A stretch of DNA of 64,000 nucleotides, from NCBI RefSeq assembly GCF_013375155.1, contig NZ_JABXOF010000010.1, positions 124,001-188,000 on the forward strand. Direction: 5' to 3'. Position 1 is the stretch's first letter. Every line of letters begins with the position of its first letter. Positions 36,065 to 45,149 of the stretch are shown here, piece after piece. The notes beneath the pieces were generated by a model that worked only from the letters and a program-made list of their open reading frames with translations, did no database searches and was not told the origin of the DNA. A program made the translations under genes and the position numbers. The DNA is from Serratia ureilytica. Its GTDB lineage: Bacteria; Pseudomonadota; Gammaproteobacteria; Enterobacterales; Enterobacteriaceae.

Positions 36065-37261
36065 TCACACTTCACGCACTTTGGCGCTCATCCAGAGCGC
36101 CGCCAGCGCCAGCAGCGCCGCCATCCAATACACCGAACCATGACCGAGGTTCTCCACCAGCGCGCCCTGCAGCACCCCGGCCAGGATCACCCCGGTCGAG
36201 ATGCTGTTGGTGAACAGCGTGGTGGCGGCGCCCGGTCGGCCCGGCATCAAATCTTGAAAATAGAGCATGCCGATACCGGCGACGATGCCGATAAACACCG
36301 CGTTGAGCAGCTGCAACGCGATCAGGGTCGGCTTGGTCGCCAGCACAGTCAGCCCGAGGTAAAACAGCACGCCCGCCGCCACCGCCAGCAGCATCATGTT
36401 GCGCTTGCCGAAACGTTTGACGTAGTAACCGGCCAGCAGCATCGCCGGGATCTCCAGCCCGGCAGCGGTGCCCATCAGCACCCCGGCCAGCCCCTCAGGC
36501 AGGCCGAGATCGGCGGTAATATACAGCGGCATGTCGATGATATACATGGTGTTGCAGGTCCACATCAGCATCGAGGCGATAAACAGCAGACGCACGTCGC
36601 GATTGCGCCAGGCGCTGGCGGGCGCAATCGGCGCGGAAGCACCGTCCCGCAGCCCGTCGCCGTCCGCCGCGCGCGGCACCGAAGGCAGCATGAACCCGAC
36701 CAGCAGCACGCAGATGGCGAAGGTGGCGGCGGCGATCAGGAACATCACGGTAAAGCCGTAATTCAGCGCCAGCGCAAACGACAGCGGCGGGCCGATAACC
36801 CACGCCAGCGAAAGCTGGGCGCGCATCACCGAACTGAACATCACCACTTCACGCGCCTCGCTGTCGGCGTATTCCCGCGCCAGCGCGAAGATCTGCGGCA
36901 TGGCGGTGTTGGCAACGGCGGACATCAACACCCCGGCGGTGATCAGCGTCAGGTAGTCGCGGTTGAAAGCGAACAGCAGGCAGTTGCCGACCGCCATCAG
37001 GCAGCACAGCAGGATCAGCCTGCGCCGATCGCCGCGGGTGTCGGAACGTTTGGCCAGCAGGAAGCTGACGACGATGCCGGCCACCGCGTTGGCGGTGTAA
37101 AACAACCCGACCCACAGCGGCCGCACCTTAACTTCGGTGGTCAGAAACAGGCTGAGCGTCGGCGTCAGCAGCGCGCCGGCGATGCCGGAGAGAAAAGCGA
37201 TCAGCAGGAAGGCGGCAAAGATGGGGTTGATGCGCAGTGATAACCGTCTCAGGCGTTCCAT
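36065..37261 (-). CDS. setA: Sugar efflux transporter SetA
   Basis: SetA is a major facilitator that exports glucosides and lactose and supports recovery from glucose-phosphate stress. The 398 residues have twelve predicted helices and shared blocks with E. coli SetA, including TAMPQIFALAREYAD, EVVMFSSVMRAQLSLAWVIGPP and GMLYFQDLMPGRPGAATTLF. It lies about 85 bases downstream of the sgrS terminator on the same strand. As in E. coli it could be transcribed partly by read-through from the sgrS promoter. GAGG lies four bases before the ATG. Confidence 0.94.
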   Translation of the reverse strand: MERLRRLSLRINPIFAAFLLIAFLSGIAGALLTPTLSLFLTTEVKVRPLWVGLFYTANAVAGIVVSFLLAKRSDTRGDRRRLILLCCLMAVGNCLLFAFNRDYLTLITAGVLMSAVANTAMPQIFALAREYADSEAREVVMFSSVMRAQLSLAWVIGPPLSFALALNYGFTVMFLIAAATFAICVLLVGFMLPSVPRAADGDGLRDGASAPIAPASAWRNRDVRLLFIASMLMWTCNTMYIIDMPLYITADLGLPEGLAGVLMGTAAGLEIPAMLLAGYYVKRFGKRNMMLLAVAAGVLFYLGLTVLATKPTLIALQLLNAVFIGIVAGIGMLYFQDLMPGRPGAATTLFTNSISTGVILAGVLQGALVENLGHGSVYWMAALLALAALWMSAKVREV

Positions 37262-37344
37262 ATCCTCTTCCCTGATCCCAAAGCAGAAGCAAAAACCTTA
37301 GGCCACGGCGAGGAAAATGCAAGTCCATCGCCCTAACCGCAAAT

Positions 37345-37371
37345 AAAAAAACCAGTGGGGCGACCCACTGG
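37345..37371 (-). terminator. Terminator of SgrS
   Basis: CCAGTGGG pairs with CCCACTGG around a TCGC loop on the minus strand, followed by seven T (37345-37351). The U-tract also serves as the Hfq-binding tail in sRNAs of this kind. Confidence 0.93.
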
Positions 37372-37417
37372 CTGGTGAAACAGCACCATTACTCAGAAAC
37401 TTTTATGCCGCAGCGCC

Positions 37418-37591
37418 TTACAGGTGCTCGCGATACTGCTTGTCGCTCATCTCTTTGATATCCCATTGCGTCAGGTGCGCCAATATTGCCAGCCGCGCCT
37501 GCTCGGGCACCACGTTCAGCCAGTCGGCGTGCTGCCGACGCACCGCGCTGAAATAGCGCTGATAGAACGATTTGGATAAGAAAGCTTTCAT
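37418..37591 (-). CDS. sgrT: Glucose uptake inhibitor SgrT, encoded within SgrS
   Basis: SgrT is a small protein translated from the 5' part of SgrS that blocks glucose transport by PtsG. The 57-residue frame resembles the family (FYQRYFSA, QARLAILAHLTQWD). It is longer than the 43 residues of E. coli because of an N-terminal MKAFLSK and a C-terminal extension ending YREHL. The start at 37591 is chosen because GGGGAGGG lies just upstream. A frame from 37612 would place the ribosome binding site inside the coding region. Confidence 0.88.
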   Translation of the reverse strand: MKAFLSKSFYQRYFSAVRRQHADWLNVVPEQARLAILAHLTQWDIKEMSDKQYREHL

Positions 37592-37681
37592 GATTACGCC
37601 CTCCCCTTTCATTGATGAAAATTATCGGCGTAATATAGGGAAAGAAAAATTGACGAGTTGAGACAGGAGTGTTCCTCTTTT

Positions 37682-39343
37682 ATGTCCACGTCCAGATTGC
37701 AGCAGCAGTTCATCCGTCTGTGGCAGCGCTGCCACGGTGAAACCACCGACACCACGCTGCAGGCACTGGCGGAGGCGCTGAGCTGCTCGCGGCGCCACGT
37801 GCGCTCCCTGTTGAGCGCCATGCAGCGGGAGGGCTGGCTCACCTGGCAGGCGGAGTCGGGACGCGGCAAGCGTTCGCGGCTAACCTTTCATTACACCGGC
37901 CTGGCGCTGCAGCAACAGCGGGCCGAGGAGCTGCTGGAGCAGGATCGCATCGATCAGTTGGTGCAGCTGGTGGGCGACAAAAACGTGGTGCGCCAAATGC
38001 TGCTGTCGCAGCTGGGGCGCAGCTTCCGTCAGGGGAAACATATCCTGCGGGTGCTCTACTATCGGCAGTTGTACAACCTGCTGCCCGGCTCGGCGCTGCG
38101 GCGTTCCGAGACCCATTTGGCGCGTCAGATCTTCAACGGCCTGACGCGCATAAATGAGGAAAACGGGGAACTCGAATCCGATCTGTCCCACCATTGGCAG
38201 GCGCTGACGCCGCTGCACTGGCGGTTTTACCTGCGCCCGGCGATCCATTTTCATCATGGCCGCGAGCTGGAGATGGCGGACGTCATCAGCTCGCTTTCGC
38301 GTCTGACCTCGCAACCGCTGTTCTCGCATATCGAAAGCGTCACCTCGCCGACGCCGTTCGTTGTCGACGTGCATCTGCGCAGCCCCGACCACTGGTTACC
38401 CTGGCTGCTGGGCAGCGTGCACGCCATGATCCTGCCGCGCGAATGGCGCGATCTGCCGGACTTCACCCGCCATCCGATCGGCACCGGCCCCTACCGCGTG
38501 GTGCGCAACCTTCCCAGCCAGATGAAGATCCACGCCTTCGATGACTATTTCGGCTACCGGGCGCTGATCGATGAGGTCAACATCTGGGTGCTGCCGGAGT
38601 TCTCCGAAGAACTGGTGCACTCCGGCGTACAGCTGCAGGGCGATGAAACCGGCAACAGCGAGCTGGAAAGCCGGCTGGAAGAAGGCTGCTACTTCCTGCT
38701 GTTCGATCAGCGCTCTCCCTTGGCGGCCGATCCCGCCATGCGCAGCTGGCTGTGCGAATTGATCAACCCCATTTCGCTGCTGAGCCACGCCGGGCCGCTC
38801 TACCAGCGCTATTGGTCGCCGGCGTACGGCCTGCTGCCGCGCTGGCACCACAACCGCGCGCTGGCGCAGCAGCCCAAACCGGCGGGGCTGACCGAACTGA
38901 CGCTGACTCACTTCAATGAGCATTCGGAGTTCCACGCCATCCGCCAGGCGATCGAGCCGCTGCTGGCGCAGCACGGCATCCGCCTGATCGTGCAAAGCGT
39001 GGATTACGCGACCTGGCACCAGGGCGACGCGCGCAGCGATCTATGGCTCGGCAGCGCCAACTTCTATCTGCCGCTGGAGTTTTCGCTGTTCGCCACGCTG
39101 TACGAGCTGCCGCTGATGCAGCATTGCATGAGCGAGGACCTGGCGCAGGATGCGGCGCTGTGGCGCGCCAACCGTCTGCCGCTGGCGGAGTTCTGCCAGC
39201 GCCTGGTCAGCAATCACCAACTGCATCCGCTGTTCCACCACTGGCTGCAGTTGCACGGCCAGCGCAGCATGCGCGGCGTGCGAATGAACACCCTCGGCTG
39301 GTTCGACTTCAAGTCAGCCTGGTTTGCCCCGCCGGAGGCATAA
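37682..39343 (+). CDS. sgrR: Transcriptional activator SgrR of sgrS
   Basis: SgrR activates sgrS under sugar-phosphate stress and represses itself. The 553 residues have an N-terminal winged helix domain ([12 protein letters not shown] ... [13 protein letters not shown]). A solute-binding-protein-like domain (SBP_bac_5 type) follows from about residue 160 and probably senses a small molecule. The protein ends with the strongly conserved [19 protein letters not shown]. The ATG at 37682 matches E. coli; an upstream TTG frame is not conserved. It is divergent from sgrS, with about 70 bases between. Confidence 0.95.
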   Translation: MSTSRLQQQFIRLWQRCHGETTDTTLQALAEALSCSRRHVRSLLSAMQREGWLTWQAESGRGKRSRLTFHYTGLALQQQRAEELLEQDRIDQLVQLVGDKNVVRQMLLSQLGRSFRQGKHILRVLYYRQLYNLLPGSALRRSETHLARQIFNGLTRINEENGELESDLSHHWQALTPLHWRFYLRPAIHFHHGRELEMADVISSLSRLTSQPLFSHIESVTSPTPFVVDVHLRSPDHWLPWLLGSVHAMILPREWRDLPDFTRHPIGTGPYRVVRNLPSQMKIHAFDDYFGYRALIDEVNIWVLPEFSEELVHSGVQLQGDETGNSELESRLEEGCYFLLFDQRSPLAADPAMRSWLCELINPISLLSHAGPLYQRYWSPAYGLLPRWHHNRALAQQPKPAGLTELTLTHFNEHSEFHAIRQAIEPLLAQHGIRLIVQSVDYATWHQGDARSDLWLGSANFYLPLEFSLFATLYELPLMQHCMSEDLAQDAALWRANRLPLAEFCQRLVSNHQLHPLFHHWLQLHGQRSMRGVRMNTLGWFDFKSAWFAPPEA

Positions 39344-39386
39344 GCGCCTTTCGCCCGGGTCGGTTAATCTTTACAATAGCGCCGTC

Positions 39387-39487
39387 TCAACGGGGTGCGG
39401 AGAGTCGGGCCGCGTGATAAGCCCGATTTTCCGCTGAGAGCACACCCGTCGAACCTGATCCGGTCAATACCGGCGGAGGGATTTGAG
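39387..39487 (+). promoter_or_regulatory. TPP riboswitch (THI element) upstream of thiBPQ
   Basis: The conserved THI blocks appear in order: GGGGTGC (39392-39398), CTGAGA (39434-39439), ACCC, then CCTGATCCGG...AATACCGGCGGAGGGA. An extra helix, TCGGGC with GCCCGA, forms the variable P3 arm. It should lower thiBPQ expression when thiamine diphosphate is plentiful. A TACAAT -10 at 39372-39377 lies just upstream. Confidence 0.95.
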
Positions 39488-39556
39488 CCCAGCGAACCGG
39501 CGACGCCGCCTCGCCCCCTCAGATGCCCTTGCCCCCTTATTTTTCAGGAGTGCAAC

Positions 39557-40543
39557 GTGGTCAAAAAATATCTGCCCTGCTTATTGCTGCTGTGCGCCGC
39601 GCCGGTGTTCGCCAAGCCGACGCTGACGGTTTACACCTACGATTCCTTCGCCGCCGACTGGGGCCCAGGCCCGGCGGTGAAAAAAGCCTTCGAAGCCGAG
39701 TGCGACTGTGAGCTGAAGTTCGTGGCGCTGGAAGACGGCGTCTCACTGCTGAACCGCCTGCGCATGGAAGGCAAGAACAGCGCCGCCGACGTGGTGCTGG
39801 GGCTGGACAACAACCTGCTGCAGGCGGCGCAGCAAACCGGCCTGTTCGCGCCGAGCGGCGTGGACACCGCCAAACTGACGGTGCCGGGCGGATGGCAGGA
39901 CGCGACCTTCGTGCCTTACGACTACGGGTATTTCGCCTTCGTCTACGACAAGGAAAAACTGAAGAACCCGCCGAAAAGCCTGCAGGAGCTGGTCAGCAGC
40001 GATCGTGACTGGAAGGTGATCTACGAAGATCCGCGCACCAGCACGCCGGGCCTCGGCCTGCTGCTGTGGATGCAAAAAGTGTATGGCGACAAGGCGCCGG
40101 CCGCCTGGCAGCAGCTGGCGAAAAAGACCGTGACCGTCACCAAAGGCTGGAGCGAAGCCTACGGCCTGTTCCTGAAAGGCGAAGGCGATCTGGTGCTCAG
40201 CTACACCACCTCCCCCGCCTATCATCTGATCGCCGAGAAAAAAGACCGCTACGCCGCCGCCACGTTCAGCGAAGGCCACTACCTGCAGGTGGAAGTGGCC
40301 GGCAAACTGAAGGCCGCCAAACAGCCTGAGCTGGCGGAGCGTTTCATGCAGTTCATGGTGACGCCGGCGTTCCAGAACACCATCCCGACCGGCAACTGGA
40401 TGTACCCGGTGATCAACACCCCGCTGCCCGTCGGCTTTGAACAGATGAACGTGCCGCATACCGCGCTGCAATACAGCGCCGAAGAGGTGGCCACACAACG
40501 CGGCGGCTGGATCCGGGCATGGCAAACCGCCGTCAGCCGCTGA
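39557..40543 (+). CDS. thiB: Thiamine-binding periplasmic protein ThiB
   Basis: ThiB captures thiamine and its phosphates in the periplasm for the ThiPQ transporter. The 328 residues begin with a signal peptide (MVKKYLPCLLLLCAAPVFA) and continue KPTLTVYTYDSFAADWG, the family signature. The match to E. coli ThiB (327) is strong. The start is taken as GTG at 39557 because AGGAG lies seven bases upstream and the signal peptide begins there. Reading upstream would run into the riboswitch. Confidence 0.96.
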   Translation: MVKKYLPCLLLLCAAPVFAKPTLTVYTYDSFAADWGPGPAVKKAFEAECDCELKFVALEDGVSLLNRLRMEGKNSAADVVLGLDNNLLQAAQQTGLFAPSGVDTAKLTVPGGWQDATFVPYDYGYFAFVYDKEKLKNPPKSLQELVSSDRDWKVIYEDPRTSTPGLGLLLWMQKVYGDKAPAAWQQLAKKTVTVTKGWSEAYGLFLKGEGDLVLSYTTSPAYHLIAEKKDRYAAATFSEGHYLQVEVAGKLKAAKQPELAERFMQFMVTPAFQNTIPTGNWMYPVINTPLPVGFEQMNVPHTALQYSAEEVATQRGGWIRAWQTAVSR

Positions 40544-42126
40544 TCCCCCGCTGGCTCTGGCCGGGGCTGCTGGCCGCCGGCATGATCCTGCTGGTCGCCG
40601 CGCTGGCGATGGGCTCGCTGTGGCGTCACGCGCCGGACAGCGACTGGCGCGACCTGTGGCAGGACAGCTACCTGTGGCACGTGGTGCGCTTCACTTTCCT
40701 GCAGGCGCTGCTGTCGGCGCTGATTTCGGTGCTGCCCGCCATTCTGCTGGCGCGCGCGCTCTACCGGCGTCGTTTCCCCGGCCGGCAGTTGCTGCTGCGA
40801 CTGTGCGCCATGACGCTGGTGCTGCCGGTGCTGGTGGCGGTGTTCGGCCTGCTCAGCGTCTATGGGCGCCAGGGCTGGCTGGCGACGCTGTGCGGCTGGC
40901 TGGGCGTCGAGTATGATTTCTCGCCCTACGGGCTGCAGGGCATTCTGCTGGCGCACCTGTTCTTTAACCTGCCGCTGGCTACCCGCCTGTTGTTGCAAGC
41001 GCTGGAGAATATTCCGGTGGAACAGCGCCAGCTGGCTGCCCAGCTGGGCATGAACGGCTGGCAGCAGTTCCGCTTCGTCGAATGGCCGGCGCTGCGCCGC
41101 CAAATCCTGCCGAGCGGCGCGCTGATCTTCATGCTGTGCTTCGCCAGCTTCGCCACCGTGCTGTCACTGGGCGGCGGGCCGCAGGCCACCACCATCGAGC
41201 TGGCGATCTACCAGGCGCTGAGTTACGACTACGATCTGGGCCGCGCCGCCCTGCTGGCGCTGATCCAACTGGGCTGTTGTCTGGGGCTGGTGCTGATCAG
41301 CCAACGCCTGAGCCAGGCATTGCCGGTAGGGCATACCCACGCCCAGCGCTGGCGCAACCCGGAAGACAGCCTGTGGCGGCGCATCAGCGATTTTCTGCTG
41401 ATCGCCGCCGCGCTGTTGCTGCTGCTGCCGCCTCTGCTGGCGGTGATCGCCGACGGCGCCAATCAGGCTATCGTCAGCGTGCTGCGCCAGCCGGTGCTGT
41501 GGCAGGCGCTGTTCACGTCGCTGCGCATCGCCCTTGGCGCCGGAGCGCTGTGCGTGGCGCTCACGATGATGCTGCTGTGGAGCAGCCGCGAGCTGAAACT
41601 GCGGCAGCAGCTGCGCGGCGGCCAAGCGCTGGAGCTGAGCGGCATGGTGATCCTGGCGATGCCGGGCATCGTGCTGGCCACCGGGTTCTTCCTGCTGCTG
41701 AACGATACGATCGGGTTGCCGCAGTCGCCCTATGCGCTGGTGATCCTCACCAATGCGCTGATGGCGGTGCCCTATGCGCTGAAGGTGTTGGAGAACCCGA
41801 TGCGCGACCTCGCCGAACGTTACAACCCGCTGTGCCTGTCGCTGGATATCCGCGGCTGGCGACGGCTGCGGCTGATTGAACTGCGCGCCCTGCGCCGCCC
41901 GCTGGCGCAGGCGCTGGCCTTCGCCTGCGTGCTGTCGATCGGCGATTTCGGCGTGGTCGCCTTGTTTGGCAACGAGCATTTCCGTACCCTGCCTTTTTAC
42001 CTGTATCAGCAGATTGGCGCCTACCGCAGCCAGGACGGGGCGGTGACCGCGCTGCTGTTGCTGCTGCTGTGCTTCCTGCTGTTTACCCTGATTGAACGCT
42101 TACCGGGCCGCCATGCTGACGCTTGA
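40519..42126 (+). CDS. thiP: Thiamine ABC transporter permease ThiP
   Basis: ThiP is the inner membrane permease of the thiamine importer, made of two fused permease halves. The 535 residues have about twelve helices and two EAA-type loops facing Thi[26 protein letters not shown] in the first half and the region around [18 protein letters not shown] in the second. It overlaps the end of thiB by 25 bases and thiQ by 14. Confidence 0.96.
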   Translation: MANRRQPLIPRWLWPGLLAAGMILLVAALAMGSLWRHAPDSDWRDLWQDSYLWHVVRFTFLQALLSALISVLPAILLARALYRRRFPGRQLLLRLCAMTLVLPVLVAVFGLLSVYGRQGWLATLCGWLGVEYDFSPYGLQGILLAHLFFNLPLATRLLLQALENIPVEQRQLAAQLGMNGWQQFRFVEWPALRRQILPSGALIFMLCFASFATVLSLGGGPQATTIELAIYQALSYDYDLGRAALLALIQLGCCLGLVLISQRLSQALPVGHTHAQRWRNPEDSLWRRISDFLLIAAALLLLLPPLLAVIADGANQAIVSVLRQPVLWQALFTSLRIALGAGALCVALTMMLLWSSRELKLRQQLRGGQALELSGMVILAMPGIVLATGFFLLLNDTIGLPQSPYALVILTNALMAVPYALKVLENPMRDLAERYNPLCLSLDIRGWRRLRLIELRALRRPLAQALAFACVLSIGDFGVVALFGNEHFRTLPFYLYQQIGAYRSQDGAVTALLLLLLCFLLFTLIERLPGRHADA

Positions 42127-42817
42127 AAAACTGACCTATCTGTATGAACACCTGCCGATGCGCTTTGATTTGCGCATCCAGCCGGGCGAGCGCGTCGCGG
42201 TGCTCGGCCCCAGCGGCGCCGGTAAAAGCACCCTGCTGAGCCTGATCGCCGGTTTTCTACCGGCGGCCAGCGGCCGGCTGCTGCTGAACGGCGAAGACCA
42301 CACCGCCACGCCGCCGGCCAAACGGCCAGTGTCGATGCTGTTTCAGGAAAACAACCTGTTCGCGCACCTGACGGTGGCGCAGAACATCGGGTTGGGGTTG
42401 GATCCCGGTCTGCGCTTGACTGCGCAGCAACGTCAACAGCGAGAACACATCGCCCGTCAGGTCGGCCTGGAAGAACACCTGGATCGCCTGCCGGCGCAGC
42501 TTTCCGGCGGTCAGCGTCAGCGCGCCGCGCTGGCGCGCTGTTTGATTCGCCGGCGGCCGATCCTGCTGCTCGACGAACCCTTCTCGGCGCTCGATCCGGC
42601 GCTGCGCAACGAGATGCTGCAGCTGCTGCAGACGGTGTGCGAACAGCGCGACCTGACGCTGCTGATGGTGTCGCACAACCTCGACGACGCCGCGCGCATC
42701 GCGCCGCGCACGCTGCTGGTGGTCGACGGCCGCATCTACTACGACGGCCCGACGCAGGCCCTGCTGGACGGCAGCGCACCGGAAGCGCGCGTGCTGGGCA
42801 TTTCGGGTAAAGCGTGA
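42113..42817 (+). CDS. thiQ: Thiamine ABC transporter ATP-binding protein ThiQ
   Basis: ThiQ powers thiamine import. The 234 residues have the Walker A motif GPSGAGKST at 32-40, a Q-loop in SMLFQENN, the ABC signature [14 protein letters not shown], Walker [14 protein letters not shown] and the switch His in VSHNLDD. The ATG at 42113 matches E. coli ThiQ; a longer frame from 42092 is not conserved. It overlaps thiP by 14 bases. Confidence 0.96.
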   Translation: MLTLEKLTYLYEHLPMRFDLRIQPGERVAVLGPSGAGKSTLLSLIAGFLPAASGRLLLNGEDHTATPPAKRPVSMLFQENNLFAHLTVAQNIGLGLDPGLRLTAQQRQQREHIARQVGLEEHLDRLPAQLSGGQRQRAALARCLIRRRPILLLDEPFSALDPALRNEMLQLLQTVCEQRDLTLLMVSHNLDDAARIAPRTLLVVDGRIYYDGPTQALLDGSAPEARVLGISGKA

Positions 42818-42834
42818 TCTGACGCGCGTTTTTT
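42786..42834 (+). terminator. Probable terminator of thiBPQ
   Basis: CGCGCGT inside the 3' end of thiQ (42786-42792) can pair with ACGCGCG (42822-42828), and TTTTTT (42829-42834) follows. The loop of 29 bases is long, so it is a moderate candidate; a smaller GCGT/ACGC stem is an alternative. Confidence 0.5.
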
Positions 42835-42920
42835 ATGCTGCGCCAATAAACCTGTTGTGCGAATTTTGCGCCTGTGTTTTTATAAAAACCTGACTTTTTT
42901 TACTGATGATAAGGTTCCCT

Positions 42921-43019
42921 GTGATCGCATCCTCGCTGACTTCGACCCTACTAGTTACCGCGCTACCAGCCGCGGTGGTCGTCGTGCGTGTGGTGGTGGT
43001 CGTCGGCAATGCGCCGTAG
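42921..43019 (+). CDS. ivbL: ilvBN operon leader peptide IvbL
   Basis: A 32-residue peptide rich in valine and leucine, ending VVVVRVVVVVGNAP. Its last 17 codons are almost the same at the nucleotide level as E. coli ivbL, with GTG and GTC codons in the same order. Stalling at Val or Leu codons prevents formation of the terminator downstream. The start is GTG at 42921 with AAGG eight bases upstream. An in-frame ATG at 42906 would add five residues but has no ribosome binding site. Confidence 0.93.
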   Translation: MIASSLTSTLLVTALPAAVVVVRVVVVVGNAP

Positions 43020-43044
43020 GGTCCGAATCAACGCATCGATTCCC

Positions 43045-43083
43045 AAACCCCGCCGGCGCAAACCGGGCGGGGTTTCTTGTTTT
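43045..43083 (+). terminator. Attenuator terminator of ilvBN
   Basis: AAACCCCGCC (43045-43054) pairs with GGCGGGGTTT (43066-43075), followed by CTTGTTTT. It lies between ivbL and ilvB and completes the valine/leucine attenuator. Confidence 0.9.
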
Positions 43084-43130
43084 AGCACCCTGCCCAGAAA
43101 AGCTCACCGGCCTTGAGAAAGGACAGGAAC

Positions 43131-44825
43131 ATGGCAACTTCGGGCACGCCTCAACCGAGTACCCGCTTCACCGGCGCACAATTGATCGTTCATCTGCTGG
43201 AGCGTCAGGGCATCACCACCGTCGCCGGCATCCCTGGCGGCGCCGCGCTGCCGCTGTATGACGCGCTGAGCCAAAGCACCCGCATTCACCACGTGCTGGC
43301 GCGCCACGAACAGGGCGCGGGCTTTATGGCGCAAGGCATGGCGCGCGCCAACGGCAAAGCGGCGGTGTGCATCGCCTCCAGCGGGCCGGGCGCCACCAAC
43401 CTGGTCACCGCCATCGCCGACGCCAAGCTCGACTCCATTCCGCTGGTGTGCATCACCGGGCAGGTGCCTTCCTCGATGATCGGCACCGACGCCTTCCAGG
43501 AAGTGGACACCTACGGCATTTCCATCCCGATCACCAAGCACAACCATCTGGTGCGCGATATCCGCGAGCTGCCGCAGGTGATTGGCGACGCGTTCCGCAT
43601 CGCCGAGTCCGGCCGCCCCGGCCCGGTCTGGATCGATGTGCCGAAAGACGTGCAGACCGCCACCATCACCCTGGAAGAGTTGCCGCCAATCGCCGTGCCG
43701 GACGCCGCCCCGAGCTTCGATCCGGCGCTGGTTTCGCAGGCTGCCGCGATGATCAATCAGGCGAAACGCCCCATCCTCTACCTGGGCGGCGGCATCATCT
43801 GCGCCGACGCTCACCGGCAGGCGCTGGAACTGGCCGAGCGCGCCGGTCTGCCCACCACCATGACGCTGATGGCGCTGGGCGCGATGCCGGTGGAACACCC
43901 GCTGTCGCTGGGCATGCTGGGCATGCACGCCGCGCGCAGCACCAACTTCATTCTGCAGGAGGCCGATCTGCTGATCGTGCTGGGCGCGCGCTTCGACGAT
44001 CGGGCGATCGGCAAAACCGAGCAGTTCTGCCCTAACGCCGCCATCATTCATGTGGATATCGACCGCGCCGAGCTGGGCAAGGTCAAACAGGCCAACGTGG
44101 CGATCCATGCCGACGTCGGCCAGGTGCTGCAACAGCTGCTGCCGCAGATCGACACGCAGCCGCGCAGCGCGTGGCTGAACACCGTCAACGATCTGAAGCG
44201 CGAATTCCCGTTCAACATGCCGAACGCCGACGATCCGCTGAGCCATTACGGCCTGGTGCTGGCCGCCGCGCGCTGCGTGGACGACAGCGCCATCATCACC
44301 ACCGACGTGGGTCAGCATCAGATGTGGGTAGCGCAGGCCTATCCGCTGAGCCGGCCGCGCCAGTGGCTGACGTCGGGCGGCCTGGGCACCATGGGCTTCG
44401 GTCTGCCGGCGGCGATCGGCGCGGCGTTGGCGGAGCCCGAACGTAAAGTGCTGTGCTTCTCCGGCGACGGCAGCCTGATGATGAACATTCAGGAAATGGC
44501 CACCGCGGTCGAGCACGATCTGGACGTGAAAATCATTTTGATGAACAACCAGGCGCTGGGGCTGGTGCACCAACAGCAAACCCTGTTCTACCAACAGCGC
44601 ATCTTCGCCGCCGCCTATCCGAAGCGTACCGACTTCCTGAAAATCGCCGCCGGATTCGGGCTGGATACCTGCGATCTGAACGCCGCGGAAGATCCTCAGG
44701 CGGCACTGGCTGAGGCGATCCAGCGCCCGGGTCCCTGCCTGATCCACGCGCTGATCGATATCAACGAAAAAGTGTTCCCGATGGTGCCGCCGGGCGCCGC
44801 CAACATCGACATGATTGGAGAATAA
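43131..44825 (+). CDS. ilvB: Acetolactate synthase I large subunit IlvB
   Basis: IlvB is the catalytic subunit of acetohydroxyacid synthase I, favouring acetolactate synthesis for Val and Leu. The 564 residues contain the catalytic Glu at position 60 (LARHEQGAGF) and the thiamine diphosphate motif starting GDGSLMMNIQEMATA. The match to E. coli IlvB is close. The ATG at 43131 follows AGGACAGGA; an upstream extension to 43113 is not conserved. In E. coli the ilvBN operon is elsewhere on the chromosome, not beside thiBPQ. Confidence 0.97.
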   Translation: MATSGTPQPSTRFTGAQLIVHLLERQGITTVAGIPGGAALPLYDALSQSTRIHHVLARHEQGAGFMAQGMARANGKAAVCIASSGPGATNLVTAIADAKLDSIPLVCITGQVPSSMIGTDAFQEVDTYGISIPITKHNHLVRDIRELPQVIGDAFRIAESGRPGPVWIDVPKDVQTATITLEELPPIAVPDAAPSFDPALVSQAAAMINQAKRPILYLGGGIICADAHRQALELAERAGLPTTMTLMALGAMPVEHPLSLGMLGMHAARSTNFILQEADLLIVLGARFDDRAIGKTEQFCPNAAIIHVDIDRAELGKVKQANVAIHADVGQVLQQLLPQIDTQPRSAWLNTVNDLKREFPFNMPNADDPLSHYGLVLAAARCVDDSAIITTDVGQHQMWVAQAYPLSRPRQWLTSGGLGTMGFGLPAAIGAALAEPERKVLCFSGDGSLMMNIQEMATAVEHDLDVKIILMNNQALGLVHQQQTLFYQQRIFAAAYPKRTDFLKIAAGFGLDTCDLNAAEDPQAALAEAIQRPGPCLIHALIDINEKVFPMVPPGAANIDMIGE

Positions 44826-44828
44826 GCC

Positions 44829-45122
44829 ATGCTGCAACCACAAGATAAACCACAGGTGATCCTGGAGCTGGCGGTGCGCAACCATCCCGGCGTGATGTCG
44901 CACGTTTGCGGGCTGTTCGCCCGCCGCGCGTTCAACGTCGAAGGCATTCTGTGTCTGCCGTTGAAAGACGGCCAACAGAGCCGCATTTGGCTATTGGTCG
45001 CCGACGATCAGCGGCTGGAACAAATGATAAGCCAGGTGGAAAAGCTGGAAGACGTGCTGCGGGTGAAGCGCCACAGCGAAGACGTGCGGGTATTTGAACA
45101 GCTGGAAGCGTTCTTCCAGTAA
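44829..45122 (+). CDS. ilvN: Acetolactate synthase I small subunit IlvN
   Basis: IlvN is the short regulatory subunit that gives valine inhibition to IlvB. The 97 residues form a single ACT domain ([19 protein letters not shown] ... AFNVEGI) without the extra C-terminal domain of IlvH. It starts three bases after the ilvB stop. Confidence 0.97.
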   Translation: MLQPQDKPQVILELAVRNHPGVMSHVCGLFARRAFNVEGILCLPLKDGQQSRIWLLVADDQRLEQMISQVEKLEDVLRVKRHSEDVRVFEQLEAFFQ

Positions 45123-45128
45123 GGCGAA

Positions 45129-45146
45129 CGGGGGCTAATGCCCCCG
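45129..45146. terminator. Hairpin between convergent ilvN and dedA-family gene
   Basis: CGGGGGC pairs with GCCCCCG around TAAT in the 27-base gap between the two stop codons. No long T-run follows on either strand, yet stem strength and position suggest a shared terminator. Confidence 0.6.
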
Positions 45147-45149
45147 CAA

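Larger units (their letters stand above)
37345..37614 (-). ncRNA. sgrS: Small RNA SgrS
   Basis: SgrS is an Hfq-dependent sRNA made during sugar-phosphate stress that silences ptsG. On the minus strand, downstream of the sgrT frame, lies the seed CTGAGTAATGGTG (37384-37396), close to the E. coli ptsG-pairing stretch. It is followed by the small hairpin GGTG...CACC and then a terminator with a seven-base U-tract. The 5' end is placed near 37614 from a GATAAT -10 (37621-37626) and is approximate. The predicted length of about 270 is greater than in E. coli (227). It diverges from sgrR, its activator. Confidence 0.9.

Noticed and set aside
43104-44975. Minus-strand open frame of 623 codons opposite ilvB
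   Set aside because: Antisense shadow of ilvB and ilvN, with no ribosome binding site or recognisable domain.
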